Positions 1 through 9,116 of a DNA stretch of 64,000 nt are shown here, piece after piece. Under the pieces are notes generated by a model. It did not search any database and had not been told where the DNA came from. It was given only the letters and a program-made list of their open reading frames with translations. Numbering within the stretch: the first letter of the stretch is position 1; every line of letters begins with the position of its first letter. The DNA is from Pedobacter nototheniae (GTDB taxonomy: Bacteria; Bacteroidota; Bacteroidia; Sphingobacteriales; Sphingobacteriaceae): positions 128,027 to 192,026 of the forward strand of contig NZ_RQRS01000006.1 of the NCBI RefSeq assembly GCF_004335085.1, read 5' to 3'. A program made the position numbers and the translations under genes.

Positions 1-780
1 ACGGGCGATACTTATGTTTACAATGGTACAAGCTGGGTTTCAAATGGAAATATTAAAGGTGCAAAAGGTGATACAGGTGCTGCTGGTACAAATGGAACCA
101 ACGGTACATCATTAACAAGTGGTACCACAGCTCCAACTGGAACTGGCGCAACAGGCGATACTTATATTAATACAACTACAGGCGATACCTATGTTTACAA
201 TGGTACAAGCTGGGTTTCAAATGGAAATATTAAAGGTGCAAAAGGAGATACGGGTGCTGCTGGTACAAATGGAACCAACGGTACATCATTAACAAGTGGT
301 ACCACCGCTCCAACTGGAACTGGTACAACAGGCGATACTTATATTAATACAACCACGGGCGATACCTATGTTTACAACGGTACGAGCTGGGTTTCAAATG
401 GAAATATTAAAGGCGCAAAAGGAGATACGGGTGCTGCTGGTACAAATGGAATCAACGGTACATCATTAACAAGTGGTACCACCGCTCCAACTGGAACTGG
501 CGCAACAGGCGATACTTATATTAATACAACCACGGGCGATACCTATGTTTACAACGGTACTAGCTGGGTTTCGAACGGAAATATTAAAGGTGCAAAAGGA
601 GATACGGGTGCTGCTGGTACAAATGGAACCAACGGTACATCATTAACAAGTGGTACCACCGCTCCAACTGGAACTGGCGCAACAGGCGATACTTATATTA
701 ATACAACCACGGGCGATACCTATGTTTACAATGGTACAAGCTGGGTTTCAAACGGAAATATTAAAGGTGCAAAAGGAGAT
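1..780 (+). repeat. 177-bp (59-aa) in-frame tandem repeat
   Basis: Units begin at 1, 178, 355, 532 and 709, a constant spacing of 177 bp, so the frame is kept. About 4.4 units are visible and the array continues off the left edge. Units differ by only a few substitutions (for example Thr/Ile at the AAGTN(G)T/I position). The last unit diverges after about 780 into a different collagen-like linker. Such near-identity implies recent expansion or contraction, so copy number is likely to vary between strains. Confidence 0.9.
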
Positions 781-2205
781 CCGGGTGCTCAAGGTGCTCA
801 AGGCCCAATTGGTGCAACAGGAACAACAGGTGCTGCTGGTCAAGGAGGGGTAACAACAGCAGGTACAGACATTAGTGTTACTGGTGCAGGTACTGCAACT
901 GATTCTTATGTAATCAATAGTAAAATTACTGCGAGTAATGGCTTAACAAAATCATCAAGTGATATTCAATTGGGAGGTGCATTAACCAAACCCACTACCA
1001 TTACAACAACAGTAGCAAATACATTAGCTGTTGCAGGTTTACAAACAGGTGTCTCAACTGATAAAATAGTGGTCGCTGATCCAAACGGTGTATTAAAAAC
1101 GGTAAATGCTTCGTCTTTAGCTGCAAATAACATTTATAATGCAAATGGTTCTCTTACTGCCGATCGTGAATTAGACTTTAATGGGCGTAGTTTAACTTTT
1201 AAAGGCACAACGGGATCGTTTGATTTAGAGACAGGTGGCGGTTATGCTACTTTACATGGATCCAACCCAGACAGGGCTCGTTTTAGATTATCTACAGATG
1301 ACATCAATGCTAATGGAACAAGTTCGGTTTTTGATATGAGTTTATTTTCAGATAATTATCTTCAAATGTTCGCCATGGGCGAAATGAATGGAATATCTTT
1401 TGGAACACATGTAACACTAAATCCTTCACCTATTGAGTTTGTTACCAGTCCTGGGGCTAATGCTTTGGGAGAAACCAGAATGAAAATTGAGGGAAATGGA
1501 AATATCGGTATTAATGAAAGTAATCCAACAGAAAAATTAGATGTAGGCAATGGTAATGTTCGTATTAGAGATATCAATACCATTACAGGAAACATTACAA
1601 CAGATAAAATGATAGTTGCTGATGTAGATGGTGTTTTAAAAACAATTTCTCCTAGTAATTTAATAGTTGAACCTTGGCAAGTGCAAGGAACCACAGCGCA
1701 AGCTACTACTAATGCTCAAAATATTTATCAAACAGGCGCTGTAGCTATTGGTGCAAATACGATTCCTTCGTTTACAGTAGGCTCTGCGACTATTAACCCA
1801 ATGCTTCATGTTGCCGGTGATATTTCTACAACTGGTAAAATTTATACAACCAATAGCGTTTATGCTGATTATGTATTTGAAGATTATTTTGATGGTTTTT
1901 CGAAAATCTATAAAGATTACAAATTCAAATCATTGAAAGAAGTTGCTGAATATATTAAAGCCAACAAACACTTACCGGGTGTAACGCCTATTGATGAATT
2001 AGCGAAAAGTAAATCTGGTTATACCATTGATTTAACGCAGCTTTCTGTACAGCAGCTTGAGAAGTTAGAAGAACTTTATCTACATGTAATTGAAATGAAT
2101 GATGCCTTGAGCCTAAAGGACAAAGAAATCAAAGCACTACAAAATAAAACTAACGACTTAGAAGAGCGATTGAAAAAACTGGAGTACTTATTAATCAAAA
2201 AGTAA
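1..2205 (+). CDS. Collagen-like / tail-fibre-like surface protein, 5' end outside window
   Basis: The frame is open from base 1 to the TAA at 2203-2205, so the N-terminus and any signal peptide are missing. The first ~260 residues are near-identical 59-residue repeats made of collagen-like Gly-Xaa-Yaa runs (GAKGDTGAAGTNGTNGT) plus a GDTYVYNGTSW segment. A short G-rich linker (GAQGAQGPIGATG) follows, then a body with a bacterial fibre motif (NIGINESNPTEKLDV), and a C-terminal domain with HLPGVTPIDE ending in a heptad-like coiled coil. The C-terminus resembles that of the four proteins at 31949-36219. It is probably a trimeric extracellular fibre or adhesin (inference). It heads a plus-strand run leading into T9SS genes. 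A TTG at 970 is not the true start because the frame is open upstream of it. Confidence 0.8.
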   Translation, partial: TGDTYVYNGTSWVSNGNIKGAKGDTGAAGTNGTNGTSLTSGTTAPTGTGATGDTYINTTTGDTYVYNGTSWVSNGNIKGAKGDTGAAGTNGTNGTSLTSGTTAPTGTGTTGDTYINTTTGDTYVYNGTSWVSNGNIKGAKGDTGAAGTNGINGTSLTSGTTAPTGTGATGDTYINTTTGDTYVYNGTSWVSNGNIKGAKGDTGAAGTNGTNGTSLTSGTTAPTGTGATGDTYINTTTGDTYVYNGTSWVSNGNIKGAKGDPGAQGAQGPIGATGTTGAAGQGGVTTAGTDISVTGAGTATDSYVINSKITASNGLTKSSSDIQLGGALTKPTTITTTVANTLAVAGLQTGVSTDKIVVADPNGVLKTVNASSLAANNIYNANGSLTADRELDFNGRSLTFKGTTGSFDLETGGGYATLHGSNPDRARFRLSTDDINANGTSSVFDMSLFSDNYLQMFAMGEMNGISFGTHVTLNPSPIEFVTSPGANALGETRMKIEGNGNIGINESNPTEKLDVGNGNVRIRDINTITGNITTDKMIVADVDGVLKTISPSNLIVEPWQVQGTTAQATTNAQNIYQTGAVAIGANTIPSFTVGSATINPMLHVAGDISTTGKIYTTNSVYADYVFEDYFDGFSKIYKDYKFKSLKEVAEYIKANKHLPGVTPIDELAKSKSGYTIDLTQLSVQQLEKLEELYLHVIEMNDALSLKDKEIKALQNKTNDLEERLKKLEYLLIKK

Positions 2206-2253
2206 GCTATTTCTATACAAAAAAGCCCTAACAGTATTCAAAATATTAATTCA

Positions 2254-2290
2254 ATATCCCCTTTCCTATAGCAAAAGGAGAGGGGGATAT
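2254..2290 (+). promoter_or_regulatory. Intercistronic GC-rich hairpin
   Basis: Arms ATATCCCC (2254-2261) and GGGGATAT (2283-2290) enclose a further CCT/AGG pairing. No T-run follows, so this is more likely an mRNA-stabilising or attenuating hairpin than a simple terminator. It separates the fibre gene from the next gene 13 nt downstream. Confidence 0.5.
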
Positions 2291-2302
2291 CAAGTTTGCA
2301 TC

Positions 2303-3430
2303 ATGAAAGATATATCCTTATTCATATTGTCTGTGTATAATAATTGTGCTGCTGTTGCAAAAGTATCTGTCAAGCTGCATTTAGGTTTGATAAAAAATGT
2401 GGCCTTTCTTTTATTGATGAGCCTATCCGCAAATTCGCAAAATATCAGTAATCCTAATTTTGAAATTTTTTCTGCATGTCCAAATAACCAAGGGCAATTA
2501 ATCAGAGCTACAGGCTGGACACAGCCAACCACTTTAGGTACTCCAGATTATTTTAATGTTTGTACACCTGTTAGTGGTTCAAGTTTAACTTTAAATCCAA
2601 CGGCATTAATTGCTCAAAATGGAACTGGTTTTGCAGGCGCTTATGCAGAGGTTAGCAATACATTTACTAATTATAAAGAATATCTTACCAATAGGTTATC
2701 TGCTCCTTTAATAGCTGGCATTACCTACCGTTTCTCTTTTTATGTAGCGCATTTGAATGGCGCCTCGCCAACCAGGCTATTACCACCAATGACTTATGTG
2801 GATCTTCCTGCTGCAGAGCAAGGCTATATCGGAGCAGTATTTTCTACTTCATCACCCAGTAATACCAACACCGTTACTGACGGTTCTCCATCAAGTAATG
2901 CTGGTTATGCACCACTCAGGAATAGTTTTGGAAGCGGTAGAGTATTAATTCCCGCAAGTAATACCGCTGTATATGGGGCCGAATCCAGAAACGCTTGGGT
3001 GCAGGTAACATTAGAATACACAGCAGTAGGAGGTGAAGAATACATGACTATTGGACAACTAAGGGAAGGACATACAAATCTGCCAACAGCAAACGCCGTT
3101 TATTATTTATACGATAATTTTTCATCAGCTCTCGAGTCAACCGATTGTACACAATTAGGCAATTTCGATGCGCCGGGAGAAACCAGCAAAACTGGTATTT
3201 CTGATTTGGTGGGTTTTACAGGTGGTACAACAGGTTGGCCAGCTAATGTATCCAATGGATTTATTGTGATAGAATCTAAGAAAAAAGGTTTTGTAATTAC
3301 CCGGGTTAGCTCTTCTTCAGCAATAACAAATCCAGTAGAAGGTATGCTGATTTACGATATCGGTGCAGCTTGTGTAAAGCTATACAATGGCACTTCATGG
3401 AAATGTTTGGAAAAAGATTGTAATCCTTAA
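2303..3430 (+). CDS. Secreted protein with jelly-roll-like N-terminal module and YNGTSW C-terminus
   Basis: The 375-residue frame starts with ATG at 2303, but residues 29-46 (LIKNVAFLLLMSLSANSQ) form the signal peptide core, so a TTG at 2387 is a plausible alternative start. After the signal comes a module beginning NPNFEIFSACPNN and containing GTPDYFNVC. That pattern is familiar from N-termini of Bacteroidota surface proteins (recognition from memory, family unnamed). The last ~45 residues (VEGMLIYD, then KLYNGTSWKC) match the YNGTSW motif of the upstream fibre and of the next gene. It lies between the fibre gene and T9SS components, so an extracellular role is likely. No enzymatic motif was seen. 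Confidence 0.7.
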   Translation: MKDISLFILSVYNNCAAVAKVSVKLHLGLIKNVAFLLLMSLSANSQNISNPNFEIFSACPNNQGQLIRATGWTQPTTLGTPDYFNVCTPVSGSSLTLNPTALIAQNGTGFAGAYAEVSNTFTNYKEYLTNRLSAPLIAGITYRFSFYVAHLNGASPTRLLPPMTYVDLPAAEQGYIGAVFSTSSPSNTNTVTDGSPSSNAGYAPLRNSFGSGRVLIPASNTAVYGAESRNAWVQVTLEYTAVGGEEYMTIGQLREGHTNLPTANAVYYLYDNFSSALESTDCTQLGNFDAPGETSKTGISDLVGFTGGTTGWPANVSNGFIVIESKKKGFVITRVSSSSAITNPVEGMLIYDIGAACVKLYNGTSWKCLEKDCNP

Positions 3431-3449
3431 ACGAATTAACATCAATACA

Positions 3450-3953
3450 ATGAAAAAATACTTCATGCTATTAATCATCAGTTTAGGATTTTGCAGTATT
3501 GCAAGTGCCCAAACAGCGATTGAAAAAAAATCAGTTGACGGCTCAGCCTTATTGGACTTTGCTACAGGCGATACAAAAGGAATTATTTTGCCGGCAGTTG
3601 AAACTTTACCTATTACGCCAGCTAATGGAACATTCTTATTTGATAAAACAGACTTAAAGGTCAAAATGTATCAAAATAATACGTGGATTGGATTATCCGA
3701 TGTAGGCAATAGTACCTCCCTTGTTCCTTATAGCGGAACCGTAGACAACGGCAAACAAACAGTAATTGGATCGAGATCAACAACAGTAGATGGCGTTTTG
3801 GTGCTAGAGTCTATAGATAAAGCTTTGGTTTTACCGAAGATTTCCAGCCCGCATTTAAATGTGAAAAGCCCTTATCCGGGTATGATGTGTTATGACACCG
3901 ATAGAAAGGCGCTAGCCGTGTTTAATGGTACAGTTTGGAATTACTGGAAGTAG
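3450..3953 (+). CDS. Small secreted protein with two YNGTxW-type modules
   Basis: The ATG at 3450 gives 167 residues with a clean signal peptide (MKKYFMLLIISLGFCSIASAQ). A longer frame from 3387 would overlap the previous gene and put the signal inside, so it is rejected. The mature protein has two similar halves: ILPAVETLPITPANGTFLFDKTD...MYQNNTW, then VLPKISSPHLN...PGMMCYDTD...VFNGTVW at the very C-terminus. It starts 19 nt after the previous stop, so co-transcription is likely. The 'PGM.cYD.....vfNGT.W' pattern is shared with both upstream genes. Function unknown; a minor fibre subunit, cap or anchor is possible (inference). Confidence 0.7.
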   Translation: MKKYFMLLIISLGFCSIASAQTAIEKKSVDGSALLDFATGDTKGIILPAVETLPITPANGTFLFDKTDLKVKMYQNNTWIGLSDVGNSTSLVPYSGTVDNGKQTVIGSRSTTVDGVLVLESIDKALVLPKISSPHLNVKSPYPGMMCYDTDRKALAVFNGTVWNYWK

Positions 3954-3992
3954 CAGAATATAGATTACTATCTTTTTTTAAAAGGAGAAATT

Positions 3993-5279
3993 ATGAAAGG
4001 ACATTTACAGTTATTAATATTTATCTCGTTTGCATGCTCACTACAAACCAGTATTGCCCAAACAGGATCTGGAAGCATGACTGTCGATAATTCTGTTGTT
4101 ACCGTTTCTACTGGCACAACAGAGCAGCGTTTTAGCGAGGGTACCTATTTTGGACCAAATGCAAACTGGCAAATTGATGGTACGTTGGAAATTTACAGTA
4201 AAAACATTTGGGTAGCTCCAGGTGCAACCTTTACCGGAGCTGGGAAAATCGTGATTTACAATCCGGGGAATAATCCTTTCTATACCACCATGCCGTCTGG
4301 GCCGAGCAATATAGATGGAAATAATTCAGGCTTTATCAACCTATTATTGGAGCATCGCAATGCAAATAACATTTTATTAAATGATGTTACAGATCCCGGT
4401 TTCGGGACTGTTAATCCAGGTGGAGCTTCATCAGCTGCCTTAAATATTGGAGGTACTTTAGATCTTGCCATAAATGGTGCCGATGTAATTTTAAATGGTA
4501 AGAATTTAGCTTTTAGTAACAATGGAAAAATTACAAATTACAGCAAAGATCGTATGGTGGTTACCGGCAATAGCATTGTTGGGCACATGATTAAAGAATA
4601 TGCAGGCGCAGATTCATTTGTTTTTCCAGTGGGTATTTCCGAAGGTGATTATACACCAGTAACGTTAACTCCTCAAAGTGCTAACAAGTTATATGTTAGT
4701 GTTCAGGATTATGCTGCGGCATCAAAAGCAATAAAAAACACATTGCTTGGAATGGATCGGGTTTGGCACATCTATGGTTCACCTGCTGCTACGGTTTCAA
4801 TGATTTTGCAGCACAATAGCATTACCAATGGCAATCTTTTTAAAGATGAAAATGCAGCAATTTCCCGTTATGTAAGTGGCGATAAATGGGATATTTTAAA
4901 GGGTACAAATCCTGCTCCGGGCGTACATACTCGTAATAACATCGCATTATCAGCAGATATGGCTGCCAACGGTGGTTTCTTTACCAAGCTTGCCGTTTCG
5001 GGCTCGACATTATTTATCCCTAACCTTTACACGCCTAACGGAGATGGAAATAACGATACGTTCGAAATTAAAGGGTTAGAGTTATTTGCCGAAAATGATC
5101 TGATGATCGTAAATCGTTGGGGTAATCAAGTATATAAATCAGATAACTATCGAAATGACTGGACGGGAGATGGCCTAAATGAAGGAACCTACTATTATGT
5201 CCTTCGTGTTAAAGAAGCCTCAGGAAGTGAATGGCAGGTGTTTAAAGGATATATTACCCTAATTAGAGCATTTAAATAA
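3993..5279 (+). CDS. T9SS type B cargo protein with CHU_C (gliding-motility C-terminal) domain
   Basis: 428 residues with signal peptide [23 protein letters not shown]. The central region is beta-rich and repeat-like. The C-terminal ~85 residues hold the CHU_C hallmark: [18 protein letters not shown], then NRWGNQVY, then GTYYYVLRV. This domain is the type B sorting signal for export by the type IX secretion system, usually paired with a PorP/SprF protein, which is encoded next, 77 nt downstream. It is therefore probably a surface-exposed or secreted protein of this locus. The middle region has no recognised catalytic motif. Confidence 0.88.
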   Translation: MKGHLQLLIFISFACSLQTSIAQTGSGSMTVDNSVVTVSTGTTEQRFSEGTYFGPNANWQIDGTLEIYSKNIWVAPGATFTGAGKIVIYNPGNNPFYTTMPSGPSNIDGNNSGFINLLLEHRNANNILLNDVTDPGFGTVNPGGASSAALNIGGTLDLAINGADVILNGKNLAFSNNGKITNYSKDRMVVTGNSIVGHMIKEYAGADSFVFPVGISEGDYTPVTLTPQSANKLYVSVQDYAAASKAIKNTLLGMDRVWHIYGSPAATVSMILQHNSITNGNLFKDENAAISRYVSGDKWDILKGTNPAPGVHTRNNIALSADMAANGGFFTKLAVSGSTLFIPNLYTPNGDGNNDTFEIKGLELFAENDLMIVNRWGNQVYKSDNYRNDWTGDGLNEGTYYYVLRVKEASGSEWQVFKGYITLIRAFK

Positions 5280-5356
5280 TAAACCTGTCAAGTATTCAAA
5301 GGCTTATCCTATTTAAGTTATTTGATGGATTAAATCACAAGAACACAATTGAAAAC

Positions 5357-6325
5357 ATGAAAAGAATATTACAGATACTAAGCTTGCTACTTTTCTTATC
5401 CAGTATGGTCAAAGCCCAACAGGATGCACAGTTCAGTCAGTATATGTTCAATGGGATTTATATCAACCCAGCTTATGCCGGATATAAAGAGCAATTAAAT
5501 GTTCATGCGTTTTACCGTAATCAGTGGACCGGGATTACTGGTGCACCAAAAACCATGTCCATAGCTGTTGATGCTATTGCAAATGACGGAAATGTTGGGC
5601 TTGCGTTACAAATCTCAAGCGATCGTTTAGGCGCCCAACGCAATGAATCTATTTATGGAAATTACGCCTACAGAATAAGAATGAATAACGACGGTTCTGC
5701 AAGGTTGGCATTTGGTTTAGGGGTAGGAGCGGTACAGTTGGGTATTGATGGTGCAAAGTTAAATCCTAACAATCCTGAACTTTATCAGCCAGCAGGCGTA
5801 CAAAGTACAATTATACCTGATGCAAGGGTTGGTGTTTACTTTTCAAATGATCGTTTTTATGCAGGTTTATCGGCAGATAATTTAGTCTCTCAATATATCA
5901 ACATTGATAGGTATGCCTTTATTGCGCAACCAAAACCACATTATTATTTAACAGCAGGCTTATTAGTGCCATTAAATCAAGACATTTTATTAAAACCATC
6001 TTTCTTATTAAAGGATGACCGTGGTGGGCCAACAAGCTTAGATTTGAACGCTTTTATAATTTTCGCCAGTAAATTCTGGGTGGGTGGTTCATATCGAACA
6101 GGTGTAAAACTTTATGATAAAAATTATCTTCAAAAAGATTTAAGTCAATTGAATTCGGCAGTTGCAGCTGTACAATTTTTACCAACCGAAAACATTAGGA
6201 TTGGCTATGCTTATGATTTTTCCATTGGCCCTCTTCAAGGATATAGCGGTGGTACACACGAAATTTCAATCAGTTATTTATTCAATAGAAAAAATGTGAG
6301 AATGCTTACGCCGAGATATTTTTAA
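5357..6325 (+). CDS. PorP/SprF family type IX secretion membrane protein
   Basis: 322 residues, signal peptide cut after MVKAQ, then the typical family opening DAQFSQYMFNGIYINPAYAGY and HAFYRNQWTG. This is the PorP/SprF signature of an outer-membrane beta-barrel. SprF-like proteins are needed for delivery or attachment of CHU_C cargo, and the cargo gene lies directly upstream. Length is normal for the family, and the C-terminus ends in aromatic barrel strands. The genome probably has several paralogues, so this copy is likely dedicated to this operon (inference). Confidence 0.93.
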   Translation: MKRILQILSLLLFLSSMVKAQQDAQFSQYMFNGIYINPAYAGYKEQLNVHAFYRNQWTGITGAPKTMSIAVDAIANDGNVGLALQISSDRLGAQRNESIYGNYAYRIRMNNDGSARLAFGLGVGAVQLGIDGAKLNPNNPELYQPAGVQSTIIPDARVGVYFSNDRFYAGLSADNLVSQYINIDRYAFIAQPKPHYYLTAGLLVPLNQDILLKPSFLLKDDRGGPTSLDLNAFIIFASKFWVGGSYRTGVKLYDKNYLQKDLSQLNSAVAAVQFLPTENIRIGYAYDFSIGPLQGYSGGTHEISISYLFNRKNVRMLTPRYF

Positions 6326-6358
6326 TCGTCGATATGCATTTAAATCAATAAAGAAAGC

Positions 6359-8308
6359 ATGAAAAAATATATAAACAGATTAATTCTTTTTGCCACCATA
6401 TTATTTTCATATCAAAGTAAGGTGCTTGCACAATATGTATTGCTCGAAGCGGATAAACAATATGATCTTTATAATTTTAGTAAAGCTATTGATTTATATG
6501 AGCAGGCCTATAAAAAGAAACCAACACTTCATGCGGCAGAAAGGCTTGCACAGGCCTACAGGTATCAAAATGATTATAAACAAATAGAAAGCTGGTATGC
6601 AATAGCTGCTGGAATGACAAAAACCGATCCTGAAAACATATTGCAATATGCTAAAGCATTGCAACAAAATTCTAAATATGCAGAAGCAAAGGCGCAGTAC
6701 CAAAAGTATATTGGATTAAATAAAAATGTTGATGCAAAGCAGCAAAATCTTTGGCTGTTGAGTTGTGATTCTGCCAGATTTTGGATGAAAAACCCAACGG
6801 CAATAGCAATTGTAAATGAGAAAAAATTAAACAGCCCACAATCAGATTGGGGCGCCACCGTTTACGAAAATAACCTAATTTTTTCATCAGATCGTGGAAA
6901 TACTTCAAAAGATAAAGCATCTGGAAACAGACCATTCTTAAAATTTGATGGTGCTAAAAAACCAGATCGTTTGATTTATGGCTGGACAGGAAATCATTAT
7001 CTAAAGCTCTTTAGAAAAGATAAAGACAGTATTTATAATTTCAATATACATGCAGATTACCATGTGGGACCTGCAAGTTTTACCAGAGATGGAAATGAAA
7101 TGTTTTTTACATTAACTAAAATGCCTAAAAAGCCTGTCTATGTTAATGGAAAACTAGCGACAGTTAACGTTGAAATTTATTCGAGTAAAAAAGATGCAGA
7201 TGGTAAATGGGCAGCCCCTATTCCTTTCAAATACAACAAAGTAGACGATTATTCTGTAGGTGATCCTTTTATCTCTGCTGATGGTAATAGCCTTTATTTT
7301 GTTTCAAATATGCCAAAGGGATTAGGTGGAACAGATATTTATGTAAGTCGACGTACTGAAAAAAACGATTGGGAGCTGCCTGTAAATTTAAAAGAGATTA
7401 ATACAGAAGGCAATGAACGCTCACCTATAATTGATTCTGAGAATAATATTTATTTTAGTTCTGACGGTCGGGTAGGGATGGGCGGCTTGGATGTTTTCAA
7501 AGCCAAAATAGTCAGCTGGAAATTTACCGAACCCAAAAATCTGGGTTACCCAACAAACTCTCCACAAGATGATTTTACCTATTTAAAAACTTCGCCATTA
7601 AGTGGATATTTTACTTCAAATAGAATAGGCGGAGCCGGCAGTGACGATATCTATAGTTTTACCGAAGACCAAATTTTAGCTTTCAAATTGATTGGCAAGG
7701 TGTTCGACAAAAAGAGTAATCAGCCATTAGTAAATGCCATTGTCACGCTTTCTAAAGTAAACGGACAAGCAATGAAAGTACAAACAGATGAAGAAGGCAG
7801 TTTCAGGTTTAACCTCGAAAGGGAGTCTGACTATAATTTAACGGGGGAGAAAACCAATTATAGGGCTGATGTTGGAACATTTACAACAAACAATTTAGCG
7901 GTTTCTACTGAAATCAAAAAGAACCTTTACTTGGAGGAAATTGAACTCGAAAAAGCAATAAAGATTGAGAATATTTATTATGATTTTGATCAATCGAATA
8001 TCAGGCCTGATGCAGCTATAGAATTAGATAAACTGGTTAAAATCTTAAAGGATAATCCAACAATTTGGATTGAATTAGGCTCGCATACCGATAGCAGAGG
8101 TAACGATCAATATAATCAATGGTTATCACAAAGTAGGGCAAATTCTGCCGTTCAATATATTATTGATCACGGCATTGATAAAAACAGGATCACAGCTAAA
8201 GGTTATGGAGAAAGTAGGCTGTTGAATAAGTGTGCTAATGGTGTAAAATGTTCAGAAGCAGCGCACCAGTTAAACAGAAGAACAGAGTTTAAAATCACAA
8301 AACAATAA
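6359..8308 (+). CDS. PorE-like OmpA family protein (TPR, beta-propeller, regulatory-like and OmpA domains)
   Basis: 649 residues with signal peptide MKKYINRLILFATILFSYQSKVLAQ. Domain order: TPR-like helices at about 25-150 (YEQAYKKKP, YAKALQQNSKYAEAKAQYQKY), PD40/WD40-like propeller repeats at about 160-430 (ISADGNSLYFVSN, GGTDIYVS, GGLDVFKA), a carboxypeptidase regulatory-like domain at about 445-535 (GKVFDKKSNQPLVNA), and an OmpA peptidoglycan-binding domain at about 545-645 (YYDFDQSNIRPDA, GSHTDSRGND). This order matches P. gingivalis PorE-type T9SS proteins. It starts 33 nt after the PorP/SprF gene and would tie the complex to peptidoglycan. No lipobox cysteine was seen. Confidence 0.88.
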   Translation: MKKYINRLILFATILFSYQSKVLAQYVLLEADKQYDLYNFSKAIDLYEQAYKKKPTLHAAERLAQAYRYQNDYKQIESWYAIAAGMTKTDPENILQYAKALQQNSKYAEAKAQYQKYIGLNKNVDAKQQNLWLLSCDSARFWMKNPTAIAIVNEKKLNSPQSDWGATVYENNLIFSSDRGNTSKDKASGNRPFLKFDGAKKPDRLIYGWTGNHYLKLFRKDKDSIYNFNIHADYHVGPASFTRDGNEMFFTLTKMPKKPVYVNGKLATVNVEIYSSKKDADGKWAAPIPFKYNKVDDYSVGDPFISADGNSLYFVSNMPKGLGGTDIYVSRRTEKNDWELPVNLKEINTEGNERSPIIDSENNIYFSSDGRVGMGGLDVFKAKIVSWKFTEPKNLGYPTNSPQDDFTYLKTSPLSGYFTSNRIGGAGSDDIYSFTEDQILAFKLIGKVFDKKSNQPLVNAIVTLSKVNGQAMKVQTDEEGSFRFNLERESDYNLTGEKTNYRADVGTFTTNNLAVSTEIKKNLYLEEIELEKAIKIENIYYDFDQSNIRPDAAIELDKLVKILKDNPTIWIELGSHTDSRGNDQYNQWLSQSRANSAVQYIIDHGIDKNRITAKGYGESRLLNKCANGVKCSEAAHQLNRRTEFKITKQ

Positions 8309-8390
8309 TCAAAGACAAATTTGCTAAGAAGAAAGAAATTTAATGATTCTTTCAGATGTTAATAGTTAGGCATGGGATGAAAAGTGAGAT

Positions 8391-8430
8391 AGCAAGCATG
8401 CGGTTGGTGGATGCCGCTCGCTTGCTTTAA
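8391..8430 (+). terminator. Probable terminator of the surface/T9SS operon
   Basis: AGCAAGC-at-GCGG pairs with CCGC-tc-GCTTGCT (8414-8426) around a 10-nt loop, followed by a short TTTAATT tract. It lies 80 nt after the PorE-like gene. Confidence 0.55.
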
Positions 8431-8587
8431 TTGGTAAGTGTTTGAATAGTAAATTGATAAAGAAGCTACTAATAAAAACCGTTTAAGTTAAGCAATATGA
8501 TGATGGTAATTTCAAACTGGAACAAAGAATATTCTAACAACATCTTTTTAAATAAACTTCAAAATGAGAACTTATTGAGCACCGAAT

Positions 8588-8821
8588 ATGAAAAATGAAT
8601 TAATAAGCGCTAAGCCAATTTGTGTTGAATTGACTTTGGCAACACATAAATTTAATCCTTCAGAAACAGCAACCTATAAGGTGCTTTCCTCTGTTGATAT
8701 TATTGCTGCAATTAATTATTATGGCATAACAGAACTATTGGATACAATTGGAGAAGAAAACCTAAAGGCGCATCTGGAATTGGATAAAGTGTATCATATT
8801 GATTCTTACATCTCCGTTTAA
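8588..8821 (+). CDS. Small protein of unknown function (77 aa)
   Basis: An ATG at 8588 opens a 77-residue acidic frame with no signal peptide or membrane segment. Composition (few rare residues, amphipathic helix SSVDIIAAINYYGITELLDTI) looks like a real cytoplasmic protein rather than random sequence. It stands alone between the T9SS operon terminator and a 295-bp gene-free stretch. I do not recognise the family. A chance frame cannot be excluded. Confidence 0.5.
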   Translation: MKNELISAKPICVELTLATHKFNPSETATYKVLSSVDIIAAINYYGITELLDTIGEENLKAHLELDKVYHIDSYISV

Positions 8822-9105
8822 AAATTGAAATTTCGGTTGGGATGATGATATTTTAAGCCCAAAAGATATGCTGGCATGTTATACTTGCAGAATTTTCAAA
8901 AAATCGCTTATCTCAATTTAATTCGTTCACAAAATGGTTAGAATAACGCACTAATTTAATTTTGGACAATTTGCAAATCTTAGAGTAGAAAAAATTAAGC
9001 CTGATTTTTGGTTCAAGGTTTATTGTCGTAACAGCTCAATTAGCATATTGATTTCACTCAAAGAGTCCTTTTAAATTATAGATAATATAGATTTTTTCAT
9101 ATTCG

Positions 9106-9113
9106 TATATTTG
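9106..9113 (+). promoter_or_regulatory. Bacteroidota -7 box TATATTTG, 3 nt before the start codon
   Basis: TATATTTG fits TAnnTTTG exactly. The ATG at 9117 follows after only three bases, so transcription should start at or next to the A of the start codon, giving a leaderless mRNA. No clear -33 TTTG lies 20 nt upstream; that region is T-rich. Confidence 0.55.
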
Positions 9114-9116
9114 AAA

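Noticed and set aside
970..2205. Separate gene starting at TTG 970
   Set aside because: The same frame is open back to base 1, so this is the 3' part of the larger fibre gene.
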